5,300 nt of DNA from CAZTLI01 sp964614375 (GCA_964614375.1 CAZTLI010000392.1:1-5300); one strand, 5' to 3'; shown: positions 1 through 5,300, numbered from the stretch's first letter. Made by a program: numbers and translations. The notes: a model not told the origin generated them from the letters alone.

Positions 1-1
1 C

Positions 2-1129
2 AGCACATCGAATCGGTTTCCAATTCTCCAAATGGACGCATCAACGGGAGATCGTGTTTTTGTCTCACCAGCAGGCAACGCTGTCGCCTATTTCCGGCAG
101 GATTCGCTGCCTGCCAACAGCGGCCTCTATATTCTGGACATCCCGCGTCGATTGAATGCGCGTGTGCTCCCGATTACATCGCTCGTCCAGCGCGGCATTC
201 CCATCATTCCAACATGGTCGCCCGATGGCACACAATTAGCCCTATCCCTCGAAACGGGTTACGATCTGGATATTTTTGTCATCCCGCGCAATGGCGAAAC
301 CCATACCAACCTCACTCAACATGGTGGGTTTGATTTCTGGCCTGTGTGGTCGCCGGATGGACGGTTCATCGCCTTTGTATCGGATCGCGATCTGTGCTCG
401 TCGTGGCGTCCCGGCGATCCCGATGCCTGCGACCCGGCAACGACTCCCCCACCACAGGGTGGCAATGTCTACCTGATCAATGTCGCGAGTGGTGAAACAA
501 CCCAAATTTCCGATATGCCTGTGACTGAACCGCCCCGATGGATCAATAGTCGCTTCCTCAGCTACGCCACGACTGACCCGGATAATCTGCTCAATCCCGA
601 ACGGCGTCTGTGGTTGGCGGATGTGATTAGCGGGACAACGCGCGAAATCATCATGCAAAATGAGCCAGATGTGCCGATTTATCTATCTGAATCATGGTCG
701 CCGGACGCTTCGACTGTCCTCGTGCAGCGTGTTGCCAGCAGCAGTACCGAAATCATCTTGATGGGCGCAGACGGCACACGTATCGACACGCTCGATAACA
801 TCACCTTCCCGCGCTTCGGCATGGCGGCAGTCTGGTCACCGGATGGCACACGCATCGCTATTGGCGGCGCGAACAATCAATGTCCCTATGGCATTATCGT
901 CGTCGATAACGTGCTCAACATCTGGAACAACGGCGGCAATCCACCCCCCAGCATGTGTGACCCCATTTTCTCTCCCAACAGTCAATTCATCGCCTTCACG
1001 GGAATCAATCCGGCGCGCGGGGATGGCGCCAGTGACATCTATACGGTCAATTTCAATGGCTTCGGCGCTGTTAATCTCACAATTGATATAGACGGCGAAT
1101 TGAATCTGCTCGGTTGGGTCGGTGGATAA
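2..1129 (+). CDS. TolB/WD40-like beta-propeller protein, 5' partial
   Basis: The reading frame is open to the left edge, so the true start lies upstream. The ATG at 32 is probably internal, because in-frame codons precede it and no ribosome binding site is visible. The 375 visible residues contain repeated blade signatures of the TolB/PD40 type: VSPAG (base 62), WSPDG (215), WSPDG (347), a degenerate Trp-Ile-Asn-Ser copy (539), WSPDA (695), WSPDG (833) and FSPNS (968). Most are spaced 44 to 64 codons apart, as expected for six or seven propeller blades, and are followed by hydrophobic strands such as RFIAFVSD. No catalytic domain is visible after the propeller, which runs to the C-terminus. 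Known members act as extracytoplasmic binding or scaffold modules or as sensor domains. The missing N-terminus could carry a signal peptide, a membrane segment or a fused kinase or DNA-binding domain, so the function is open. The family call is firm; the role is unknown. Confidence 0.85.
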   Translation, partial: STSNRFPILQMDASTGDRVFVSPAGNAVAYFRQDSLPANSGLYILDIPRRLNARVLPITSLVQRGIPIIPTWSPDGTQLALSLETGYDLDIFVIPRNGETHTNLTQHGGFDFWPVWSPDGRFIAFVSDRDLCSSWRPGDPDACDPATTPPPQGGNVYLINVASGETTQISDMPVTEPPRWINSRFLSYATTDPDNLLNPERRLWLADVISGTTREIIMQNEPDVPIYLSESWSPDASTVLVQRVASSSTEIILMGADGTRIDTLDNITFPRFGMAAVWSPDGTRIAIGGANNQCPYGIIVVDNVLNIWNNGGNPPPSMCDPIFSPNSQFIAFTGINPARGDGASDIYTVNFNGFGAVNLTIDIDGELNLLGWVGG

Positions 1130-1177
1130 CCTGGCGCCATGCTGCACAGCTATCAGTCAATTTGAATTTTCCACGCA

Positions 1178-1206
1178 TAGACGTTCCCCACCGAAAACGG
1201 TATAGT
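1178..1206 (+). promoter_or_regulatory. Candidate sigma-70-type promoter for fabG operon
   Basis: A -35-like TAGACG (1178-1183, 4 of 6 consensus bases) and a -10-like TATAGT (1201-1206, 5 of 6) are separated by exactly 17 bases. Transcription would start near 1213, giving a leader of about 45 bases before the fabG ATG. A short inverted repeat, ACCG-AAAA-CGGT (1190-1201), lies in the spacer and touches the -10 box. It could be chance. This is a prediction from sequence only. Confidence 0.4.
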
Positions 1207-1245
1207 TAGACACAATCTCAATTTGGGCGATACATCAACTACATT

Positions 1246-1250
1246 TGGAG
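1246..1250 (+). promoter_or_regulatory. fabG ribosome binding site
   Basis: TGGAG lies 7 bases before the ATG at 1258, a standard Shine-Dalgarno match and spacing. It supports this start, as does the protein alignment: the TGASRGIG loop begins at residue 12, normal for FabG. Confidence 0.7.
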
Positions 1251-1257
1251 TACACAC

Positions 1258-2004
1258 ATGGGTGAACTAACTGACAAAATCGCCGTTGTCACCGGGGCCA
1301 GTCGGGGCATCGGGCGCGGCATCGCGTTGGAACTGGCGAAACGCGGCGCAACCGTCGTCGTCAATTACAACAGCAGTCCCGATGCGGCTAACGAGGTCGT
1401 TGACCTGATTAAAGCCGATGGTGGCAGTGCGCTGGCGGTACAGGCCGATGTCAGCGATGCCGACCAGGCCGACAACCTCATCAAAACCACCACAACCGAA
1501 TTCGGCAAAATCGACATTCTGGTCAATAACGCCGGCGTCACGCGCGATAATGTCATCATGATGATGAAGCCGGAAGATTTTGATGTCGTCGTCAGCACCA
1601 ATCTTCGCAGCGCATGGCTGTGTGCAAAATCGGCGGTACGCGCGATGATGCGGAAACGTTATGGACGAATTATCAATATCACCAGCATTAGCGGCATTAT
1701 GGGCAATGCCGGACAGAGCAATTACAGCGCCAGTAAAGCCGGACTCATCGGCCTGACCAAATCCCTCGCGCGTGAAGTCGCCGCCCGCAATATTACCGTC
1801 AACGCTGTCGCACCGGGATTCGTCCTCACAGACCTGACCAAAGACCTGCCAGAAGACCTCACCAGCCAACTGAATGAACACATCCCGCTGGGTCGCTGGG
1901 GTGAAATCGAAGATGTTGCCAACGCCGTCGCGTTTCTCGCCTCAGACCACGCCGCCTACATCACCGGGCATGTCCTGACGGTTGATGGCGGGATGGCGAT
2001 GTAA
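1258..2004 (+). CDS. fabG: 3-oxoacyl-[acyl-carrier-protein] reductase (SDR family)
   Basis: FabG reduces 3-oxoacyl-ACP to (R)-3-hydroxyacyl-ACP with NADPH in the cytoplasm, the first reductive step of type II fatty-acid elongation. The 248-residue product has the usual family length and all classical short-chain dehydrogenase landmarks. These are the cofactor loop TGASRGIG (12-19), the adenine-pocket Asp64 in ADVSD, NNAG (90-93) followed by VTRDN as in FabG proteins, and the catalytic tetrad Asn115, Ser143, Tyr156 and Lys160 (YSASK). The C-terminus ITGHVLTVDGGMAM matches the FabG ending. It sits outside any visible fab cluster and is followed 46 bases later by a PaaG-like gene, with no terminator between them. 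An acetoacetyl-CoA reductase (PhaB-like) or another acyl-CoA-using SDR cannot be excluded, because these enzymes share the fold and motifs. The family is certain; the exact substrate is inferred. Confidence 0.93.
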   Translation: MGELTDKIAVVTGASRGIGRGIALELAKRGATVVVNYNSSPDAANEVVDLIKADGGSALAVQADVSDADQADNLIKTTTTEFGKIDILVNNAGVTRDNVIMMMKPEDFDVVVSTNLRSAWLCAKSAVRAMMRKRYGRIINITSISGIMGNAGQSNYSASKAGLIGLTKSLAREVAARNITVNAVAPGFVLTDLTKDLPEDLTSQLNEHIPLGRWGEIEDVANAVAFLASDHAAYITGHVLTVDGGMAM

Positions 2005-2040
2005 TTTGGCATTCACGGCTTAGATTATTTTATCGACTAC

Positions 2041-2046
2041 GGGGGA
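2041..2046 (+). promoter_or_regulatory. Ribosome binding site of the PaaG-like gene
   Basis: GGGGGA lies 4 bases before the ATG at 2051. It is G-rich and closer than usual but is the only candidate. It fits a protein starting MSYETLLYD, the normal N-terminus of crotonase-family enzymes. Confidence 0.5.
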
Positions 2047-2050
2047 TTCT

Positions 2051-2845
2051 ATGTCCTATGAAACACTGCTCTACGATGTAAGCGATGGCGTTGCGACAAT
2101 TACACTCAACCGTCCCGATACCTATAACGCCTTCATTTCCACCACATATACCGAACTCGGAAAAGCCTTTCGCGATATTGAACGCGATAATTCCATACGT
2201 GCCGTTGTCCTGACAGGCGCTGGCAAAGCCTTTTCCAGCGGACAAGACCTCAACGAAATGCAAGGCGGCGATTTAGGCAGCATTGGCGATTTACTGCGCG
2301 AGCGCGCCAATGTCATCGTGACACGGATGCGCGCCCTGCCCAAACCCATCATCGGCGCGATTAATGGCGTGGCGGCAGGTATCGGCAGCAGCATGGCGCT
2401 GGCCTGTGACCTGCGTTTCATGGCGGATAATGCCAGCTTCGTCTTCGCCTCATTCACCAATATCGGCCTTGTGCCCGATGGGGGCAGCACACTCATGCTG
2501 CCGCAGCTGGTTGGTGTCACACGGGCGTTGGAACTCATCTGGTTGGCAGATGGCAAAAATCGTGTTACGGCTGAACAGGCGCTGCATCTTGGCCTCGCCA
2601 ACAGGGTCGTCGCTGCTGACCAGTTGATGCCCGCTGTGCAAGAACTCGCCGCAAAACTGGCAAAAATGCCCACCAAATCCATCGGCATGAGCAAGCGCGC
2701 AGTCTATCTTGCCAGTGGCGACGAACTCGCCAATGCGCTTGAGTATGAAGCGCAGTTGCAATCTGCCGCCGTCCAGACGCACGACTTTCAGGAAGGCATC
2801 GCCGCTTTCCTCGAAAAACGCGAACCCGTCTTCAAAGGTGAATAA
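2051..2845 (+). CDS. Enoyl-CoA hydratase/isomerase family protein, PaaG-like
   Basis: This is a 264-residue crotonase-superfamily enzyme of full family length. These cytoplasmic enzymes bind acyl-CoA thioesters and stabilise an enolate in an oxyanion hole. The two oxyanion-hole segments are AFSSGQDL (60-67) and NGVAAGIGSS (105-114), followed by ALACDLRF. The segment IGLVPDGGST carries Asp143 where PaaG-type isomerases have their catalytic Asp. The first catalytic Glu of true hydratases (Glu144 in the rat enzyme) is not seen; the corresponding stretch reads FASFTN. By family knowledge this favours a double-bond isomerase or ring-epoxide isomerase-like activity over plain hydration. No phenylacetate (paa) cluster is visible, so a PaaG role in phenylacetate breakdown is not supported. 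It follows fabG by 46 bases and overlaps hinT by one base. The family is secure; the substrate is unknown. Confidence 0.92.
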   Translation: MSYETLLYDVSDGVATITLNRPDTYNAFISTTYTELGKAFRDIERDNSIRAVVLTGAGKAFSSGQDLNEMQGGDLGSIGDLLRERANVIVTRMRALPKPIIGAINGVAAGIGSSMALACDLRFMADNASFVFASFTNIGLVPDGGSTLMLPQLVGVTRALELIWLADGKNRVTAEQALHLGLANRVVAADQLMPAVQELAAKLAKMPTKSIGMSKRAVYLASGDELANALEYEAQLQSAAVQTHDFQEGIAAFLEKREPVFKGE

Positions 2846-2847
2846 TG
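2835..2847 (+). promoter_or_regulatory. Stop/start overlap TAATG with internal ribosome binding site
   Basis: The stop codon TAA of the PaaG-like gene (2843-2845) shares its last A with the hinT ATG (2845-2847). AAGGTG (2835-2840), inside the end of the upstream gene, lies 4 bases before that ATG and serves as a Shine-Dalgarno sequence. This is the standard arrangement for translational coupling within one transcript. Confidence 0.75.
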
Positions 2848-3189
2848 TCCAACATCTTCGCCAGAATCATCGCCGGAGAAGCACCCGCCGACATTGTGTA
2901 TCGGGACGATCTCGTCACCGCTTTCAAGGATATTGACCCGCGCGCCCCGGTTCACATCCTGATTGTGCCCAACAAAGCGATTCCGTCAGTTAATGACGTA
3001 TCGCCCGAAGATGAACAGGTCCTGGGCCGATTGTTTATCGTGGCGAAACGCATCGCGCAGGAACAGGGCATCGCGGAATCGGGCTATCGACTGATTGTGA
3101 ATTGTGGGAATGATGGTTTGCAGGAAGTCTATCACCTGCACATGCACATCCTCGGCGGACGCAATCTCGGCCCCATGCTCACACGATAA
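2845..3189 (+). CDS. hinT: HIT family purine nucleoside phosphoramidase HinT
   Basis: HinT is a dimeric cytoplasmic histidine triad hydrolase acting on AMP-lysine and other nucleoside phosphoramidates. The 114-residue product matches bacterial HinT along its whole length. It has the N-terminal IFARIIAGE and DDLVTAFKDI segments, then APVHILIVPN, NDVSPEDEQ-LGR, GYRLIVN, and the triad HLHMHILGG, ending in GPMLTR. The triad histidines are His97, His99 and His101; by family knowledge the middle one (His99) is the nucleophile. No Cys pair for structural zinc, as found in some HIT proteins, is present near the N-terminus, in keeping with E. coli HinT. It is the last gene of the plus-strand set and is coupled to the PaaG-like gene. 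Its stop codon lies in the A-tract that forms part of the convergent gene's terminator. Confidence 0.93.
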   Translation: MSNIFARIIAGEAPADIVYRDDLVTAFKDIDPRAPVHILIVPNKAIPSVNDVSPEDEQVLGRLFIVAKRIAQEQGIAESGYRLIVNCGNDGLQEVYHLHMHILGGRNLGPMLTR

Positions 3190-3223
3190 AAAAACGGGCA
3201 CGCTCCAGATGGAATGTGCCCGT
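3188..3223 (-). terminator. Intrinsic terminator of the DsbA-like gene
   Basis: A perfect 8-base inverted repeat, ACGGGCAC (3194-3201) and GTGCCCGT (3216-3223), encloses a 14-base loop with an inner TCC/GGA pairing. Read on the minus strand, the stem is followed by a run of seven T (complement of the A-run 3188-3194), which makes a classic Rho-independent terminator 28 bases after the minus-strand stop. On the plus strand the stem is followed by TAAAGCG with no T-run, so it should stop hinT transcripts poorly. The T-run overlaps the last two bases of the hinT stop codon. Confidence 0.85.
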
Positions 3224-3251
3224 AAAGCGCTGCCAGCATATCAGCACACGT

Positions 3252-4217
3252 TTATTCGTCGTCCGCTTCCGATGTTGCGTCGGCATCCGGTTCCTGCGTC
3301 ATATCTGTGTCTTCAGCCTCTGCTGTGACATCGGCATCGGGCGCATCAGTGACTTCCATTTCGGCTTCGTCCGTGGCTTCATCGGTCACATCGGCATCGG
3401 GTTCTTCAGTTTCATCGGGTTCGGGTGTGACGCGGCTGCCCGCCAGTCGCAGCGCCTCATTAATTGCCGTATTTATCGCTTCAAGGGTTGGCGTGGTGAG
3501 AACGCCGTTTACAGTCACGGTTGGCGTACCGCTGAAACCCTGTACCGTCGTCGTCGATTGCAATGCCAAATTGAGCACTTCGTTGGTCGCATCACTGCGG
3601 AAGCAGGACTGCCATTCGCCGACATCAAGCCCCAATGCTTCGGCTGCGCCATTCAGCCGATTGGTCACAAACGCATTGTTTCCGTAGGCGCGATGCCACT
3701 CAAACAGCACGTCGTGCATTTCCCAGAAGCGGCCTTGCTCCCCTGCACAAATAGCGGCACGGGCTGCGCCTTCCCCATTTTGCAATGACCCTGTGCCGTA
3801 TAGCGGGACATAGGTAAAGGTGATTTCACCCGCTTCTACCCGGTCTACCAGGACATTCGTCACACTTTCATGAAACTCGGCGCAATGGGAACAATCAAAA
3901 CTGGAATACTCAACCACCCGTACAGGCGCTTCTGCATCACCCAACCGTGGGAAACCATCGTCCGTCACACTCTGTGCAATATCGACATAGCGGTCAACCA
4001 GTTCTTCCGATACCGGGGCTTCGGCAGGCTGACTCGCGACAATAATCAAGATAAAAACAAATACAGCGCCTAATACCAGCGCCACAGCCAGCGTCAACTG
4101 CCGATTGCGCCGCCGCTGTTGTTCGCGCGCCTTACGTCGATCAATCGTCCGGGATCGACTCGAATTTGCGCTGGGGGTCGTTTTCTCTTGAGCGCCGGGT
4201 TTTTTCTTCTTCGCCAT
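3252..4217 (-). CDS. Membrane-anchored DsbA-family thiol-disulfide oxidoreductase with acidic repeat tail
   Basis: This 321-residue protein has four parts. Residues 1-40 are strongly basic (MAKKKKPG, then several Arg clusters). Residues 41-61 form one hydrophobic membrane segment, so the rest should face outside by the positive-inside rule. Residues about 85-258 are a DsbA-like thioredoxin fold (Thioredoxin_4/BdbD type) with active site Cys109-Ser-His-Cys112 after EYSSFD, and the cis-proline loop GFSGTPTVTVNG (Pro232). Two further cysteines (157 and 205) lie in family-typical places (AAICAGEQGRFWEMHD and WQSCF) and may form a structural disulfide. Residues about 264-321 are a Thr/Pro/Asp/Glu-rich tail with imperfect repeats. 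It probably oxidises or shuffles thiols in exported proteins; a DsbB or VKOR partner is not in the window. A TTG one codon upstream (4220) is open, but the ribosome binding site favours the ATG at 4217. Confidence 0.9.
   Translation of the reverse strand: MAKKKKPGAQEKTTPSANSSRSRTIDRRKAREQQRRRNRQLTLAVALVLGAVFVFILIIVASQPAEAPVSEELVDRYVDIAQSVTDDGFPRLGDAEAPVRVVEYSSFDCSHCAEFHESVTNVLVDRVEAGEITFTYVPLYGTGSLQNGEGAARAAICAGEQGRFWEMHDVLFEWHRAYGNNAFVTNRLNGAAEALGLDVGEWQSCFRSDATNEVLNLALQSTTTVQGFSGTPTVTVNGVLTTPTLEAINTAINEALRLAGSRVTPEPDETEEPDADVTDEATDEAEMEVTDAPDADVTAEAEDTDMTQEPDADATSEADDE
3255..3428 (-). repeat. Acidic low-complexity tail with three PDAD repeats
   Basis: The last 58 residues of the DsbA-like protein are almost only Asp, Glu, Thr, Ala, Pro and Val. 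Three imperfect copies of a ten-residue unit are visible: EPDADVTDEA, APDADVTAEA and EPDADATSEA. In DNA they appear as related TCGGCATCSGG blocks starting near 3388, 3328 and 3277, spaced 60 and 51 bases, always in frame. This suggests growth by in-frame duplication. The tail is outside the catalytic fold and is probably disordered. Confidence 0.75.
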
Positions 4218-4223
4218 CAAACA

Positions 4224-4228
4224 CTCCT
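4224..4228 (-). promoter_or_regulatory. Ribosome binding site that decides the DsbA-like start
   Basis: On the minus strand AGGAG (complement of CTCCT 4224-4228) precedes the ATG at 4217 by 6 bases and the in-frame TTG at 4220 by only 3. The spacing and the better codon both favour the ATG. Confidence 0.7.
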
Positions 4229-4357
4229 ATAAAGCATCTGTTCCATTATGCACAATTGGGAAGAGTCTACCCCTATGCACGCGATTTGCAAACCCCAACG
4301 TCACCGGGATATAAAAACGCCGCCCCAACTTGCAGCGACACCCACTTTCAGAATCTG

Positions 4358-4367
4358 GATTTAAATC
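4358..4367. promoter_or_regulatory. Palindrome GATTTAAATC, possible operator
   Basis: This perfect 10-base palindrome sits just before the TAAAAT candidate -10 box (4372-4377) of the zinc-finger gene, where a dimeric regulator could bind. Ten-base AT-rich palindromes also arise by chance, and no second copy was seen in the window. Confidence 0.2.
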
Positions 4368-4415
4368 GCTGTAAAATAACGATATACGCAGCACAGGCGA
4401 TGACGTTATAGACAA

Positions 4416-4422
4416 AAGGGGA
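4416..4422 (+). promoter_or_regulatory. Ribosome binding site that decides the zinc-finger gene start
   Basis: AAGGGGA ends 6 bases before the ATG at 4429. An in-frame TTG at 4423 directly abuts the motif with no spacer, so it is very unlikely to be the start. Confidence 0.6.
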
Positions 4423-4428
4423 TTGGTT

Positions 4429-4725
4429 ATGACCGTATGTGCCTATCCGGGATGTGACAGGGAAGCAGATAGCCACTATCGCTGTGGCGAGTGTGGCGAC
4501 TATTTTTGCGCCATGCACATTTATCAATCCGGCGGGTATATCTGCAAGACACATTTTGAGGCGTATGTCGAACCGGGTATTGATGCGCTTAAAGCCAGTG
4601 CCAGCCCGTTCCGAAATCAACGCACATGGACAGCTCGCAACTCGCGATTAATCTATCTGGCGCTTGTCGTCATTATCGTAATTATTATCCTCCTATTTGT
4701 ATCATCTCTCCCGCGGGTAAGTTAA
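4429..4725 (+). CDS. Small AN1/B-box-like zinc-finger protein with C-terminal membrane anchor
   Basis: The 98-residue product has two parts. Residues 4-42 hold eight likely zinc ligands, Cys4, Cys9, Cys19, Cys22, Cys27, His30, Cys39 and His42, with spacing C-x4-C-x9-C-x2-C-x4-C-x2-H-x8-C-x2-H. The core C-x2-C-x4-C-x2-H with an aromatic before the third Cys (YFCAMH) is like AN1-type and B-box fingers, which bind two zinc ions in a cross-brace. The last ligand pair is C-x2-H rather than the H-x-C of classical AN1. After a linker rich in Arg (62, 65, 70, 73) comes one hydrophobic segment at about 74-91, then about seven residues. The positive residues before the segment suggest that the zinc domain is cytoplasmic, making this a tail-anchored protein. 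The role is unknown; zinc-dependent protein binding is a guess from family knowledge. It is divergent from the DsbA-like gene. Confidence 0.78.
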   Translation: MTVCAYPGCDREADSHYRCGECGDYFCAMHIYQSGGYICKTHFEAYVEPGIDALKASASPFRNQRTWTARNSRLIYLALVVIIVIIILLFVSSLPRVS

Positions 4726-4742
4726 GTGCAATAGAATGCAAC

Positions 4743-5300
4743 TTATTCATCTTCCAGATAGGCTTTCAACCGCTGCATATAAGTGCCAATCGTGTCTGGT
4801 GGCAGCTCCACATTATCAAAATGAACGGGATACTTCACCAGATGTCCCGATTCATCGGTGATACCTTCGCTAACTCGCACATGCAAGGCCTGGGGCTGCG
4901 CCTTACGCAGTATGCCGGCTGGCTGCAACTGGGCGGCAACCAAATTGTTCTGGATAAGGTCGGTAATGAGAATCCGAATCTGCCGGACATCTTCAACCGT
5001 CGGTGGACGATAAAAAGCACTTCGCAGCCGGTCTTCACTATCAAACATCAACGTCAATCCGCCAAATACATCTATGCTTACGCCTTCAAACCGGGCAAAT
5101 TGACTGCCTGTCAGCGTTTCTGGTTTAGACATAAAATAATTTACAAAGGCATAGCCATCGGTATTGCGATAGGCCGAAACCGGAATAGCCTTATCCAGAC
5201 CTTCTAATTTCAATAAAGGTATGACCTTTTCTTCCAGAAATAAGGCCGAAGACAGTGCCGAATTCAATGTCGTGGGCAAGCGTAAATCGGGCAATTGTTT
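4743..5300 (-). CDS. Protein of unknown function, 5' partial
   Basis: The frame runs from the stop at 4743-4745 to the right edge without interruption, giving 185 visible residues. The true start lies outside the window. The TTG at 5292-5294 is in frame but has further open codons (AAA CAA) before it, so it is probably an internal leucine. I do not recognise the family. The visible part looks like a soluble mixed alpha/beta protein with no membrane segment, no cysteines and no repeated motif. It contains the strand-like FEGVSIDVFGGLTLMFDSE, a helix-like region around VEDVRQIRILITDLI, and a charged C-terminus ending KAYLEDE. Codon use resembles that of its neighbours. It converges on the zinc-finger gene with 17 bases between stop codons. 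Coding status is supported by the long uninterrupted frame and the lack of any rival frame with recognisable content. Confidence 0.72.
   Translation of the reverse strand, partial: KQLPDLRLPTTLNSALSSALFLEEKVIPLLKLEGLDKAIPVSAYRNTDGYAFVNYFMSKPETLTGSQFARFEGVSIDVFGGLTLMFDSEDRLRSAFYRPPTVEDVRQIRILITDLIQNNLVAAQLQPAGILRKAQPQALHVRVSEGITDESGHLVKYPVHFDNVELPPDTIGTYMQRLKAYLEDE

Larger units (their letters stand above)
1130..1257. other. Intergenic region upstream of fabG
   Basis: This 128-base gap between the propeller gene and fabG holds the candidate fabG promoter and ribosome binding site. There is an 8-base palindrome TGGCGCCA at 1132-1139, just after the propeller stop codon. It has no loop and no T-tract, so I do not call it a terminator. 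No small gene is supported here. Confidence 0.5.
4218..4428. other. Divergent intergenic region
   Basis: These 211 bases separate the minus-strand DsbA-like gene from the plus-strand zinc-finger gene and must hold both promoters. The right part is AT-rich. A TAAAAT (4372-4377) is a possible plus-strand -10 box, but no good -35 lies at the right distance. On the minus strand CATAAT (complement of 4245-4250) resembles a -10 box, again without a clear -35. A perfect 10-base palindrome GATTTAAATC lies at 4358-4367. No RNA gene or small coding region is supported. Confidence 0.5.

Noticed and set aside
1132..1139. Palindrome TGGCGCCA after the propeller gene
   Set aside because: Eight bases with no loop and no T-run cannot form a terminator, and such a short palindrome is expected by chance.
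1267..1881. Long minus-strand open frame (204 codons) opposite fabG
   Set aside because: It mirrors the fabG coding frame, has no ribosome binding site or recognisable motif, and fabG on the other strand is certain.
2122..2694. Minus-strand open frame (190 codons) opposite the PaaG-like gene
   Set aside because: It is a shadow of a well-supported crotonase gene, with a composition rich in Ser, Arg and Met typical of antisense frames.
3216..3788. Plus-strand open frames over the 3' half of the DsbA-like gene, including a Ser-rich frame at 3307-3687
   Set aside because: Both lie opposite a gene with a clear active site and membrane segment. The Ser/Ala/Val repeats are the reverse reading of the acidic tail.
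4407..4412. TATAGA as a -10 box for the zinc-finger gene
   Set aside because: Transcription would start at about 4419, inside the ribosome binding site, leaving too short a leader for the Shine-Dalgarno sequence seen.
4724..4744. Weak hairpin between the two convergent stop codons (AAGTGCA and TGCAACTT)
   Set aside because: The stem is AT-rich with a bulged base and no T-run follows on either strand, so it is not a convincing terminator.
4626..5207. Plus-strand open frame (193 codons) starting inside the zinc-finger gene
   Set aside because: It overlaps the zinc-finger gene and then runs opposite the right-edge gene. There is no ribosome binding site and its product shows no domain. The minus-strand frame, open to the edge, is the better choice, though this choice is less certain than the others.

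Overview
The window looks like ordinary chromosomal DNA of a bacterium, most likely a member of the Chloroflexota (Anaerolineae-like). That placement is inference. It rests on moderate GC (a little over half, by eye), a membrane-anchored DsbA-like protein with a Thr/Pro/Glu/Asp-rich tail, a TolB-type propeller protein, and a lone fabG next to a PaaG-like gene rather than in a fab cluster. No rRNA, tRNA, CRISPR array, insertion sequence or phage gene was seen.

Layout from left to right. (1) A plus-strand gene cut by the left edge encodes the C-terminal part of a TolB/WD40-like beta-propeller protein and ends at 1129. (2) After a 128-base gap with a plausible sigma-70-type promoter comes a plus-strand set of three genes: fabG (3-oxoacyl-ACP reductase type SDR), an enoyl-CoA hydratase/isomerase of PaaG type, and hinT (histidine triad phosphoramidase). 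The last two overlap by one base (TAATG), so they are probably co-transcribed and translationally coupled. (3) A hairpin at 3194-3223 lies between hinT and the convergent gene. It has a T-tract only for the minus strand, so it terminates the minus-strand gene. (4) That gene (3252-4217) encodes a membrane-anchored thioredoxin-fold DsbA-family oxidoreductase with a CSHC active site and a repetitive acidic C-terminal tail. (5) A 211-base divergent intergenic region separates it from a small plus-strand gene. This encodes a 98-residue protein with eight Cys/His zinc ligands in an AN1/B-box-like order and one C-terminal membrane segment. (6) A minus-strand gene of unknown function, cut by the right edge, converges on it with only 17 bases between the stop codons.

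The FabG and PaaG-like proteins both handle acyl thioester intermediates, which suggests a fatty-acid or acyl-CoA role for the transcript. HinT is a housekeeping nucleotide hydrolase whose link to them is not obvious. The DsbA-like protein would act outside the membrane in disulfide formation or thiol exchange. The propeller protein and the right-edge protein have no assignable pathway. I see no clear case for a previously undescribed multi-gene system. The least ordinary item is the small tail-anchored zinc-finger protein.
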